Made by a program: the position numbers and the translations under genes | Origin: Lathyrus oleraceus | Lineage: Eukaryota > Streptophyta > Magnoliopsida > Fabales > Fabaceae | NCBI RefSeq assembly: GCF_024323335.1 | Contig: NC_066579.1 | Span: 352,229,400-352,293,399, forward strand | DNA: 64,000 nucleotides | Direction of reading: 5' to 3' | The notes under the pieces: model-generated | Databases searched by the model: none | What the model was told of the DNA's origin: nothing | What the model saw: only the letters and a program-made list of their open reading frames with translations | Part shown: positions 25,506 to 36,848 of the stretch, one piece after another | How the letters are laid out: each line of letters starts with the position of its first letter | How positions within the stretch are numbered: position 1 is the stretch's first letter

Positions 25506-28500
25506 TGTAAGACCCCAATTTTGTCCCAAAGATCCCTCATGGCATCATATCATATCATTCATTGCCTCAAGGATCATTGTGCACCTTGCTTCCTTCCCTG
25601 TGGGTGGGTTATCTTTTGAGAGTGATTCTTGATCACCAAGCATGTTTTGCATTTATATATCATTGCTTTTCATTTGTTTACTAACCAAAAGTACAAAAAT
25701 ATGTCATCTAACCTTTGTCTTGCAGATGAAGCAACATTAGGTCAAAGCAGTCAAAGGCAGTCATTGAGCTATAGATGGTGGCCATTCTTGAGAATTTGGA
25801 CCCCACAATCATTATCAAGAGTTCATATGAGCTATGATATCATTTTGAAGCAAAATCCCAAGTGGTAGAGGCTTGAAATTCATCTGAACATTGCCAGGTC
25901 ATCTGAAGGCCTAGAAAGTCAACTGCCAAGTCAACTGTGGATTTGGAGGTGGGAAGTGATTAGAAATACTTCATTCATGTTCAAACAAGTCTCATTTGAC
26001 ATTTCAAACATCAACATTGAAGAAAATAAAGTCAGGTCAAAACTTTCCAAAAATAGAAAGTAACCTATAATTCAAAATTGCCAAAAATGCAAAGGTTTTA
26101 ACCTAGCTTCAACTTCAAATTCCATCATCAAAAAAGCTTCAAATGAAATTTTGTTGAACATGAAAGTTATAAATCTTTCTCTCCCATTTCCAAAAAGTCC
26201 AAGATCATCCATTTCTCATGTGTGGTTAAGGAGATATGATCAAAACATGGCAAGGTGTACATGGAGATTCAAATGTGCATAACTTCTCAACCAAAGCTCC
26301 AAATTGCATGGCTCTTTTTGCATTATTCTTGTTTTGACCTATAATTTCCAAATCTTGCATTGCATTGCATAAATTGTCATCACATGAACACTTGCCAATT
26401 TTGGGACTTTTGGAGGGAATTTTTAAAGTTTAAAATTGGTGCATATTTTGAGCATTCCACCACTTCCAATAGCTCCAAAATGATGTTTTAAGTGGAATTG
26501 AATCATAAACCCGTGCACTGTTCACCATGCACACCATGCATAAGGTGAAATGGCTAATTTGCATTCACACTCCATTTTGGCTAATTACAATTGCATTGGC
26601 TTAAGCATGATTAAGGATTGGATTAACAGGACCTATATAAACCAAATCATAACTGTTTTCTGATAACAACATTCATAATTTTCAGATCTAGAAATTTTTC
26701 ACATTTTTTCTCTCAAACTTTCTTCAATTTTCTTCAAACCAATTCATCATCCATTGCTTGATTCATCATCTGGAAGCATCATGGAGCATGTTTGAAGCAA
26801 GAACCAAAGGAATTCGTGCCTTTTTACAGCATATGGAAGCTTGAGTTCATCCATGGCAAATCAAAATTCTGGCCAAATCGTGTGCAGTTGAGCTTCAATT
26901 CTTCATCCAATCAACTTCACAAGCACTTTGGAAGATCTGTTCGAGCATTGCAAGGCTTGAATCCAGCTGATTCCAGAACTGTTCTACAAGAGGTCACAAA
27001 ATCAACTCTCATAATTTTGATTTTCATTGACATGATGTTATAGATCTTGCTAAGATGAGTAATTTAGGCTTTGAATCATGCAATTTCGTGTTGATTTGAG
27101 TGAGATATGTTTGTTTGAACTTTGGTTGATGAAACTTATCTTCTTAGATCCGTGCATGTGTGATGTGTTTTTGATGAAATAATTGTGGATTCGTGATGCC
27201 TGATGAATGATCTTTACAATGCTATGCTTGTTTTTGAGTTCTGGAACATTTGAATTTTTTCTGGAAAAATGGATGAAGATCTTCATGATCTTCATCGTGT
27301 TCTTGCTAATTGCCAGTTTCCTGCGGATTTCCTTACAGCGTTCATGTTTAGGAAATGTTTTCAATCCATATGCCACGCTTTTCCGTTTCTGAATGTGTTA
27401 GATTAGGGCTGAATTGTGATTGGTCATGAACACTTGCCATGCATGCCTTCTATTGGCTGTCCCCGCGCTGACTTTCGTTGACCAGGCCTGGCTTTAATGA
27501 AACGCAGCATTTCGCTGCTTGGCGCCCAATCCATTTCAAAATGATACTCCCTTTGATTCCCCGTGTTTGCAATAATTCAAATGCCATGCTGATTTATTTG
27601 TTTTCCCTCCATGTTATTCATACCATGCTTCATACATTTTTTTATTTTTCCTTTATCTTCTAAAATTCATATTAAATTGAAAATTGATCCAAAAAATATG
27701 AGGATTTTTGCATGATGTCACATTTCATGTCTATTATTTTTTGGTTTTTCTTCCATAAATTGTGCACGGCTGGAAAATAATTTTCCCTAGGGTTTTTGAT
27801 CATGTATGCTTCTTGTACCTTGCCTTGCCATATCTTTTGTGAAATGCTGAGTTTTTATCCAATGCTTCTGAAAATTTGCATGTTGAAACTAGACACTTTG
27901 CTTGACATTTTGGTGTTGATTTGGTATTTTTACCATTTGTGGTTTCTGTTTTATGATCACGTGAATGTAGGTGTGACAATGTGTGTCACACTTTTGCTTG
28001 TTCATCTTATGTGATGTGTTTGCCTTGCCTATTGATCTCCAAATGCTCTGATTTTTTTTGTATGATGCATATTATGGATGTTGTGAATGAGCATGAATTT
28101 TCTTGGAATTATTTGATTGATTTCTGATTTAATTGAGATTTTTCATTCTGGTTGGTCACATTTGAGCTTTTAAATTGCCTTGAACTTCAATTGATCATGA
28201 AATGGATTTGGTATATGATATTGATGTGAGACCTTTTGGATTGTTTCAAGATGTGTTTGAAGTTGATTCATGTTAATTTTCAGCTTCTGTTTTAAATTTT
28301 TTCTCCATCTTTGACCCTAGGCTTTGACCTAGTGGTTTGCTTCTCATGTTTGAGCTTTGATTTCAGGTTGAACATCCATGTTATATGGTTCATTATGCTT
28401 CAACACTTGAGCATTTGATGTTTACCTTTGACTCCTAACATTATGTGTTTTGTAGGGTTGTTAACTCATTTGAGCTTGACTTGTGGCTTATGCCTTTGCT

Positions 28501-30555
28501 TATTTGGTTATCTGTTGCATTAACTGTTGTTTGATTGTCTGAGTTGTATACTGATTTGTTTGATATTTCAACAGGTACATAAGTTGCTTAAGTTCAATTT
28601 TAACTTGCTTTTGCTTGGTTGCTTAACCACTTAGGTATAACCTCTCTTCTTCATGTAGTCTGGAAGACCTGTCCTGTTACTTGGGCAGGCACTTGTCTGA
28701 AGCCCTCCTTAAGAGGCCATGTTCTTGTGTGTTTATTTTTGTGCTAAGCAGGAAAAGTCCTTTGATAAGGCAATTGGCAGATAAAAGAGATGTGTAGTCC
28801 ATCTCCTGCTATTCAGTGTGTCATCCCTTTGCTCACATTACATGTTGATGCATTGTGGATACTAACCCAAGATCTTATAGAGTCATTCACTTGTGGAGAA
28901 GAGTTCCAACTTTCTGAACTCCCACACCTTCTAATATTCAAAGCTCTCCCAGGCCAGGGATAGAATCTATGAGGCACACCCCTCATCTCCATTTCATCTG
29001 CTTCACCTTAACTCTCAATGTTAAGGTTAAGAGTACAACATACCCCATTCCAGTTGACTATAAAGTCTAACCTTGCTTGAGCCTAATTGCTTGTATATAG
29101 TGTGTGCTAATTGACTTGTTTGTCTGATTGCTTGATTCATCTGTGCATATTTGCTTATGTGTGCCTTGTGCATTTATCATCATTAATTGTACATAATTGC
29201 ATAATCGTTGTTCATATCTGTGTGATCATCTTGTTTGGAGGAGTCAACTGTAAGTCCATCTATTGGCAGTTGTTTCCTATGACCATTGAGGAGTCAATTG
29301 TAAGTCCAGTTATTGGCATTTGTTTCCTGTGATATGGTAGGAGATTGTTTTAAGTCCAGTGATTGGCATCCGGTATCCGGTTTTCTTGTTTTCCTTTGTG
29401 AGACTAGTATAAGTCCAGTGATTGGCATCTGGTATCATTGTTTTGTTTTAGGAGATTGGTATAAGTCCAGTGATTGGCATCCAGTATCCATTTTTTTGTG
29501 CTTCAAGAGATTGGTATAAGTCCAGCAATTGGCATCCGGTATCCATTTGTTTTGCTTATTTGTTATGTTCATTGTTGCCTATTCCAAGGGAATCATCTTC
29601 CATATGATTTCAAGAGGTGAACATCTAAGAAGTTTTACACTCCTTCACCCTCCATCCTTTTGTTTCTTAAACCTCCATTTGCATGTTAATACCAACTTGA
29701 AAACTATTGTGCAAACATTTTCATTTCTTTTCAAATTAGAAACCTAGGCCCTAAGCCTTTGACTTTTCAAACTTCATTTTCTTAATACTTCTTTGAATCA
29801 ACTTCTAATCATACTTTGACCATCTTTTGTGAATAAATTCTAATTGGTTAATCCAACTCATTCAATTGTTTTGTGGCTTTGTCCATTCTTGATAAGTTTT
29901 CATACATTAGCCATAGATCTCAATTATCTTAGTGGTTGATGTTAATCTCACCTTTTTGTCCTTAGTGATTGAATTGTAAGACTTCCTTGCTTATTATAGG
30001 GTTAACCCCTCACTAGCAAGTCGAAGCTTTTCTCACATGGTGGACTCGTTGCTTGTATAAGGTTGAGTTTTCTCCCGTGGATAACGAAAGACCTTAGGGC
30101 TTTTGTTTAAAATGAACCCATTCATATTTTGGAAATCTTTTAGCCGAACTACGGCGTTTTGATCCTTACCTTTCATGGAAGGTACGTAGGCAACGGGTTC
30201 ATCCGTTCAAACACAAAAACAATAAAACTTGTATATTCTTTTCTCATCCCTTCCATCCATGTTTGCACAATAAATATTTCATAATCAAATAACATTTCAT
30301 TCAACAAGTGTGAAAAGGGCTCCCTAGGAGTACCTAGGACGTTTTGGGTGCCTAACACCTTCCCATTGCGTAATTAACCCCCTTACCCAGATTCTCTGTC
30401 TTTTCATTAGTTTTCTATGTGTAAAACTTCTTAGGCTTTTGTTCGCTTTTTAGCCAATCCTTTGGATAAATAAAAGTGCGGTGGCGACTCGATTCTTTGT
30501 ATGCTTTGCTTTTGGTTTAATCAATAAATCATAAAGTGACGAATACACCGCTACA
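25506..30555 (+). mobile_element. Ogre-type solo LTR (5050 bp) inside the copia S extra gene
   Basis: It starts TGTAAGACCCCAATTTTGTC and ends GAATACACCGCTACA. CTTGC at 25501-25505 and again at 30556-30560 is a perfect 5-bp target duplication, and the host ORF reads through once the insert and one repeat are discounted. A TATA box is at 26634-26640. The 3' portion carries the same conserved blocks as the other Ogre-type LTRs, and a minisatellite lies at 29240-29550. No retroelement genes are present, so it is a solo LTR. Small ORFs in it are not shared with the sister LTRs. Confidence 0.93.
29240..29550 (+). repeat. Minisatellite in the solo LTR
   Basis: Six imperfect copies of a unit of about 50-60 bp, each containing TAAGTCCAGTGATTGGCATC or a close variant. 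Starts lie near 29250, 29310, 29350, 29410, 29460 and 29515. The later copies also share CCGGTATCC and GGAGATTGGTA. No counterpart is seen in the LTRs at 4556 or 12372. Confidence 0.85.
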
Positions 30556-31857
30556 CTTGCTTCATCACTTGAAGCCTAGTGTGGCTAAGAGGATAAAGAC
30601 TAGAAAGGGTAGGTCTTTGGCTGAAATGATGTCAGCCAAAACTGCTAAGAAGGCTACTGGTGTAGGCCCCTCAAAGTCTTGGAGCAAAGTTAAGGTAAAG
30701 AAGAGGAAAGTGAGAGAAACTTATGACTCAGATGAAGATGTTGAAGAAGATGTCCCTGACATTTCCCCTGTCAAGAGGACAACTGTTAGGAAATCCCTTA
30801 TAAAAGTTGCAGATGTACACCTGGATAATATTTCTTTCCATCTTGAAGATGGAGCAGTAAAATGGAAGTTTGTAATCCAAAGAAGGGTGGGGTGGAGAGA
30901 GAATTAGGCAAGGATGTTGTGGAGGTCAAAGAGGTCATGGACCTTATTAAAACTGCTGGATTAATGAAAACTGTTGCTGGGTTATCTCAGTGTTATGAAG
31001 GTCTGGTTAAAGAATTTGTGGTTAACATTCCTGAGGACATTGCTGATAAAAACAGTAAAGAATTTTGTAAAGTGTTTGTAAGAGGGAAGTTTATCACATT
31101 TTCTCCAACTGTGATTAATAAGTTTCTAGGAAGAGGAACAAAAGGTGCATGTGAACTGGAAGCCACAGACAATGAGGTCTGTAGGGAAATAACTGCAAGA
31201 CAGGTCAAGGAGTGGCCTAGTAAGAAGCATCTCCCTGCTGGGAAGCTGACTGTGAAATATGCTATTTTGCACAAGATAGGGTCAGCAAATTGGGTGCCTA
31301 CCAATCACATCTCTACAATTTCAAATGCCCTTGGTAGGTTCATCTTTGTTGTTGGAACCAAGCTGAAATTTGATTATGGTAGATTTATGTTTGAACAAAT
31401 TATCAAACATGCTTCTACAAATGCAGTTAAGCTGCCCATAGCTTTTCCCTCAATGATTTGTGGGATTATCCTGAGCCAGCAACCTGGAATTCTAAGCACA
31501 AATGATCTTCCTAGTAGAAGAAAACCTCCTCTATCAGTTCATTACAAGTTGTTTGAAGGCAGTCATGTCGAAGATATTGTCATGACATTTGCTGCGAAGA
31601 AGCCAACCTCAAAAGATGGTCCTATTGTTGAACTAAAAGAAACTTGTAGAGAATTGGATACAGGGATAAGGGTAGCTAAAGCCAGGAAGGAAGCTTTGGA
31701 GGCTCCGATTGAAAGCTTGGAGCAAGCTGATAGAGATTATGTTGGACAGGCCAAGGAAACAAAAGCCCAAACCTCTAGTGAGAGGTCTGAATCTCAACAT
31801 GAATCAAGTGGCAGTTCTGGTTCTGATGCTGATGAAGATGCAAGCTCCTCTGACTAG
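30556..31857 (+). pseudogene. Copia S extra 3' gene, 3' part (putative plant transposon protein domain)
   Basis: It continues the ORF interrupted at 25505. A basic, Lys-rich segment (KRIKTRKGRSLAEMM, about 30585) and an acidic patch are followed by a frameshift near 30885-30893, then a long open frame to TAG at 31855-31857. The part from about 31000 to 31560 (with PEDIADKNSKEF, FLGRGT and KLTVKYAILHKIG) matches, from memory, the domain catalogued as putative plant transposon protein (PF20167), common in legume SIRE-type ORFs. The C-terminus is acidic and serine-rich. I see no membrane anchor. Function is unknown. The nuclear-localisation-like basic patches argue against a classical envelope. 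Confidence 0.75.
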
Positions 31858-32462
31858 TTTTGTTGAAGTTGTCCCCCACTTTTTTGATGGTGTGTTGTGA
31901 TGGATGTTCTGGTGGTTCTTTTGGCAGTCATGTTCTGATGCCTTGATGTATTTTTTTATGGGTTCTTTTTTGTTTTTCTGGATTTTTATCTCATCTTGTA
32001 TAGTTGTGTGTGTTCTGGGATCTGTAACTCTTAACAATATGTTTTGACATGCTGTGTGACATTCTGTTTGACTAGTAGACATTTATTTTGTCTCTTTGGT
32101 CTCTTTTGGCTAAAAAGGAGGAGAAGTAGCTAAAGTAACCATGTTATTTTATAAACAGATGACAGATGATGGTGAAGATGATGTATGTTGGAGATAATCT
32201 GATTAGTATAGGTGTTGTTAAAGAAGATGTTAGATGGGGAGGTGTATGTTACAAGTGATGTTGAAGGTGATGTCTGTGGTGAGCAGACTGAGGGGGAGGA
32301 GGAGCACAAGCGCATGTGTGTTTAATATGTGTTTACTAGTTGATGTTTTAGCTAGTAATGTGTGTTTTATTACTTCTGCTGCTAAACTGATGATGTGATT
32401 TTTCTCTTGTGAAACAAATGGTCTGATGTATGTTTTAGCCAAAATTTGCCAAAGGGGGAGTT
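31858..32462 (+). other. Copia S 3' non-coding region and polypurine tract
   Basis: A T/G-rich non-coding stretch of 605 bp. It ends in AAAGGGGGAG (32451-32460), the polypurine tract, two bases before the 3' LTR. No gene seen. Confidence 0.8.
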
Positions 32463-33421
32463 TGTGGTTCTATGTGTTGGCATCAATTTTGGTAAAACCT
32501 AGAGCTTTCACAAGTTGTCACAAGTGTTGTCTTGACATAAGATAACAGGTTCCTGCAGGGTGTTTAAAATGTTGATGTACAAGATTTTTCTGAGATGTCA
32601 GACCCGGTGTCAAGACATCTGTATATAGAACATTCAGTCTGGACGTTATGTATTGTGTGATTGCGCTTTTTGTGCTAATCTTTGTGTGATTGAGAAGATG
32701 ATTGAACGCGCCATTCAATCAGTAATTAAAACCAGATTGACTTATTTTCCAACAAGATATAATTAGATGTCATGAGAAGATATGAATGGAAAATAGTTTT
32801 AGGTTTTTATGATGTCCAAGCCCAGCCAAATGCTTCTATATAAAGGGCATGGAAAACCTGGTTTTAATACGCAAGAAATAACGAACGAAATATTGAGAGA
32901 GAATAAGGGTTTTAGTCTTGTGTGGTCGTGTGTATTGTGAGCCATTCATTCATCCATAGATGATTGAGTTGGACTGACTTTTGAGTTGTAATTTGTCCAC
33001 TCTAAGCTTTGAAGCATGAGTGTGTGTTTACTTGGTTGAAGCTTTTACGCAAGATCAAGTATGTGTTCTTGAAGAGTGTCTCCTTTCATTGTAATATTTG
33101 TTTTTACATCACTGTTGTAATTGAGGGGAGTGAGTAGGATCTCATATCTAAGAGTTCTTAGATAGAAGTCACACGGGTAGAGATTAGGTGAAAAGACTGT
33201 AACTTGAAGTTGTTTACTGAGAGTCTTTTAACTAATTTTTTTTAGTGGATTTCCTTCCTGGCTTGGTAGCCCCCAGACGTAGGTGAGTTTGCACCGAACT
33301 AGGTTAACAATTGCTTGTGTCACTTGTATTATTGTTCTTTATCTTTTATCGTGTTTATATTGTTCAGATATTAGTGTCATGACATTACCTTCGACATCTC
33401 ATATATGATACCAGAATTTCA
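32463..33421 (+). repeat. 3' LTR of copia S
   Basis: It starts TGTGGTTCTATG and ends CCAGAATTTCA, 959 bp, colinear with the 5' LTR over its whole length, with TATATAAA at 32837-32844. The right TSD TCTAA follows at 33422. Confidence 0.93.
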
Positions 33422-33804
33422 TCTAACTTGCCTAGTAAAAGGGATTTTGAAACTTCAAACCTTTCATGCATTTCCTGCTCTTGATAGAGCATCTTCAGGT
33501 GTTCGATCATATCGAACGCTGCCATGTTCTCATGTTGCTTTTGCAACTCTGAGTTCATGGTAGCTAGCATGAGACAAGCAGTTTCATTGGCATCATCGAC
33601 ATGCTTCTTCTAAGAATCTATTTCTGCCTTAGGTGCATAACTAGGAGGTTCCTCTTCAGGAACATGTTTCTCCAAGACATACAACTTTCTATCATGTTTG
33701 AGGACAATCCTCAGATTTCGGTGTCAATCTAGAAAATTTATCCCAGAAAATTTTTTGTTATCAAGGATTGATCACAAAATATTGTTAGAGGTGTTTGTTG
33801 TCAT
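33422..33804 (-). pseudogene. Copia A gag N-terminal part
   Basis: On the minus strand ATG at 33804 opens a gag frame with stops at about codon 11 (TGA), after NFLD (TGA, usual Trp) and after AEIDS (TAG). It then reads MNSELQKQHENMAAFDMIEHL and on to GKL, where copia S is inserted. The continuation, starting AEGAPVGPHV, is found at 18954 going left. This junction is what proves that copia S sits in copia A gag. Confidence 0.87.
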
Positions 33805-35474
33805 GGTAATCTACATGAAAATAATGAAAATATAAGTATCAATAACATATTTAATTAGGCCTTTAATTAAATATGCTTCCACTATTTTACTCAAAACAAA
33901 CGACCCTCACCATTTGATTCGGAAAATCCCGTTGGAAGATTTTCTAGTGGGTCAAGATCCACATTTCACTTTGTTTTAAGTTCGCGTAGGCAGATTACAC
34001 AAAACTAGGTTGTTTAGGTAGGAACTCCTTCCAATTGTATCTAATACAACTCTTGAATATTTTAGTTGGGTGAATAACTCCTTATTCCAATCCATCACAT
34101 GGATCATTTCCAACTATTGCTTCTAAACATATATAATCTTATTATAATTTGTTTAGTTAAGTTTGACCTATTATTTTAGCAATTGGATATTACAATTATC
34201 CCATCGCACCTTACTAATATAGAATATGCATCTCACGTAGGCAAAACCTACATTATTCGATACTAGTCTTGATGAAAACTAAAACTTGGAAAACATAAAC
34301 TTAATATTTAATTTGAGGGAATTTGCAATTATTCTGATCTCACCGGCTTATTTATCATATAAATCGTCTCTCACATGCATCAACATACATTTACATGCAT
34401 CAACATACATACAAAATGAAACAGTTATGGCCCCTAACGCAATTGTTCTCCCAAGCCAATGAGAGAACCTAAGCTAACCTAATAACGATCTAAGCTTCTC
34501 CAAGCAAGATCTTCAAGTTTGTCCTCCTTTGATATTGTATTCTTCTCTTTCTTCATAACATTATATTACATAAAAGAAACTAGTTTTACATACGAGGGAG
34601 TGAGATATGAAACGAAGTTACATTAAGAGATTAAAAGAGAGGCACGACACGCAGGTCATATTTTAAAATCCCAAATCAAATTAAAGGAAAACTAAGGCCA
34701 TAACCGATCACCACAAGAAAATAATAATAAACAAATTATTATTAATTTAAATTCTGTTAATTAAATAAACCAAATTAAATTTCGGCGACCGATCACACTA
34801 CGCAGAGTTAGTCGGGGGTTCCACTGCCCCGTCATCAGACGGTGATTAAGGGGGCAGCGCCCCCTGCGGGGTTGCAGGGGCAGCGCCCCGACGCAAAATT
34901 TTAATGAACAATTCATTTGAAATCAACGTCGATTTTCGCATCAACACTTGATACTTTAGAGCACAACTTTTGCGTAGTCACAACCCTAATCGCATAACTC
35001 TTTGACAACACAACCCTTGTACCGTCATGAACTCTAATGCACCAATTTCATACCGTCAAACACACCTTGATTATTAATTCCGTATGATTGATCAACACGT
35101 CATTGCTTCACGATACTTTTGTCGAATTCCGAAGCAAATGACCATTGACCGCTCAAAGGAAAACAAACATTAAGTGTTTGAATGAACGAAAGAGAAACAG
35201 TATATCATATATACCGTATTTTGCATCAGAATTACTTATATCATATATATAACTTGATCGATCTCAATTGTATAACCTATGGACGATCGATGTATCGCTG
35301 CTTTACCATACTAACATCGGATTCCGAAGCATAGTCAACATCAATCATCCAAATCCTACACACATGATGCCAAATTTAATTACTCGTTTATTCTTTGATT
35401 CATTCTGTCTTTTAATCGTATTAATACATAACATATAGAAAATAAACAGCTATCAGATGCATGGTTTCGTAAGT
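33805..35474 (-). other. Copia A leader (5' untranslated region)
   Basis: About 1.67 kb lies between the PBS and the gag start on the minus strand, AT-rich and without ORFs of note. It contains a GC-rich inverted-repeat block at about 34835-34893, entered separately. Confidence 0.75.
34835..34893 (-). other. GC-rich hairpin-forming block in the copia A leader
   Basis: GGGGGCAGCGCCCC and GGGGCAGCGCCCC lie on either side of TGCGGGGTTGCAGG. Each half is itself a GGGGC-GCCCC inverted repeat, and the halves repeat each other. It is an island of very high GC in AT-rich DNA. A strong RNA structure in the leader of the genomic transcript is likely. A packaging or dimerisation role is a guess. Confidence 0.6.
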
Positions 35475-35487
35475 GGCTATGATACCA
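35475..35487 (-). promoter_or_regulatory. Primer binding site of copia A
   Basis: On the minus strand TGGTATCATAGCC lies one base after the LTR end. It matches the initiator-Met tRNA type site (TGGTATCAGAGCC) except at one position. Confidence 0.85.
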
Positions 35488-35488
35488 C

Positions 35489-36848
35489 TGAAGGAGAATA
35501 GTGATTCAAAACGCAGCGGAATTTAAAATTTCTCCTTTACAGATCCTTACGAATGGGCATGATCAGTGATAAAATTGTTACTTCTTATGGAGATTGAAAC
35601 CTTTGATGTAGATCTAAGGAGTGATCACGAACGTTGAATGGTGACAACGCCTCTACTCAATCCACATGAATAGATTCCTTCAATCTCAGTGCTAGCTGCT
35701 ACGAATGAAGGCTTTGAGTGAGAGAGGGAGAGAGAGAGAGAGAGAGAAAAAAAATTCATGTGAACAAATGCTTCTGCATAAGGGTTCTATTTATAGAACC
35801 ACTTGTGTGGGCTGTAAGCTAAAAATCCCACTTAAGTGTATGTGACTCATATCTTATGATATACCAAAATTACTTAAGCATGTGGTACCTTACCATATTT
35901 CGTATTCTACTTAAGTACACCGTGCCTTACGATGTTCTACAATTCACTTAAGTGCACCGTACCTTACGGTGTTCCTTATTTACTCTATCTCCCATCAATC
36001 CGTCCTTTTGTGTGTGACCCTGTAGGTTCTCGCGACATTGGTAATTATATTAAATCACGTATTTAACATAATAAACAGTGAGCGGTGTCTAGCAACACAT
36101 CACTGCTACCCAAGACAGGAAAATTTCATGTGATCCGACAAATCCTTTTGTGATAGTACTTATATGTACAATTACCCTTTTTCCCTTATATCTATATTGA
36201 ACACAAGGCATAGACCGTGTCATCCTTGTCCAGTTCAATATTATTGGGCCCTTAGACATTTATCCTGTTACGCATGATGGACAAATTCCTTCTAGGTTAC
36301 TCATGTCCCTCAGCATGCTTCGTGGAGTACACATCAACTATCTTTATGGTCATCCAGTTACGGACAATGTTTGATCAGCAATAAGGCACCCGACTCTACA
36401 TCTAGGGTCTATAGTGGTTTCAGGTCGAAGGGTGGTATACACCACTATCACCATGAGAATAGCTTATGACACTTTTCATAACATTCTATATAGTATTCTC
36501 ATAGCAGGTCAATCCATTATAAATATCACTCTTAATATTCATACCTATGTTTAAGATTTGATAACTCCTTATCCATGATCCATGAGATGTGATCATCAGT
36601 CTATATACATAATAGTCTTAATGCTTTAATGTTATCCCACTTTACAACAAAACTCGACTACAGATACTTTAAGAATAGTATCTTTATGTTTAATGGGATC
36701 TCATGATTAAGTCACACTTGATACATTAAACGGACTAGCTATTCTAGGGACTTTATTAAACAAACATAATAAAGAAAAAGCCTTTTATTATTAATAAATA
36801 ATTTGATACAAGTACCAAAAGTATTGGCCTCTAGGGCTTACACCAACA
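35489..36848 (-). repeat. 5' LTR of copia A
   Basis: On the minus strand it starts TGTTGGTGTAAGCCCTAGAG (36848) and ends CACTATTCTCCTTCA (35489), 1360 bp. A (GA)n run lies at 35720-35747, and the plus-strand text reads GGGTTCTATTTATAGAACC near 35780, a short palindrome containing the TATA-like TATAAATAG on the minus strand. The LTR interrupts the last recognisable PMD exon at 36849. Confidence 0.9.

Larger units (their letters stand above)
18960..33421 (+). mobile_element. Copia S: complete but decayed SIRE/Maximus-type Ty1/copia element with extra 3' gene
   Basis: Two direct LTRs (18960-19912 and 32463-33421) enclose a PBS, gag, pol in copia order (protease, integrase, RT, RNase H), an extra gene after pol and a polypurine tract. 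Flanks GCTAA (18955-18959) and TCTAA (33422-33426) are a 5-bp TSD with one mismatch, and the interrupted copia A gag frame reads across them. The extra ORF after pol is the hallmark of the SIRE lineage. A 5-kb solo LTR (25506-30555) is inserted in that gene. By eye the first 270 bp of the two LTRs differ at roughly 18-20 positions, so the insertion is not recent. Confidence 0.93.
16952..36848 (-). mobile_element. Copia A: minus-strand Ty1/copia element, split by two insertions, 3' part outside window
   Basis: On the minus strand the order from right to left is 5' LTR (35489-36848), PBS, leader, gag N-terminus (33427-33804), then after copia S (18960-33421) the rest of gag, protease and integrase, down to 16952 where the Ogre 3' LTR interrupts. 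RT, RNase H and the 3' LTR must lie beyond the left window edge. The gag frame is continuous across copia S and the target-site duplication. The right flank of the LTR is CAAAC (36849-36853), its other TSD copy being outside. Many stops and frameshifts make it an old, dead element. Its lineage within copia is not resolved. Confidence 0.88.

Noticed and set aside
24944..31857. Considered as a true envelope gene
   Set aside because: No signal peptide, furin-like site, fusion peptide or membrane anchor visible. The envelope-like label rests on position after pol only.
34835..34893. GC-rich block considered as organelle-derived DNA or a CpG island of a host gene
   Set aside because: It lies within the copia A leader between PBS and gag and has internal palindrome structure. 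No adjacent host gene or organelle-like sequence.
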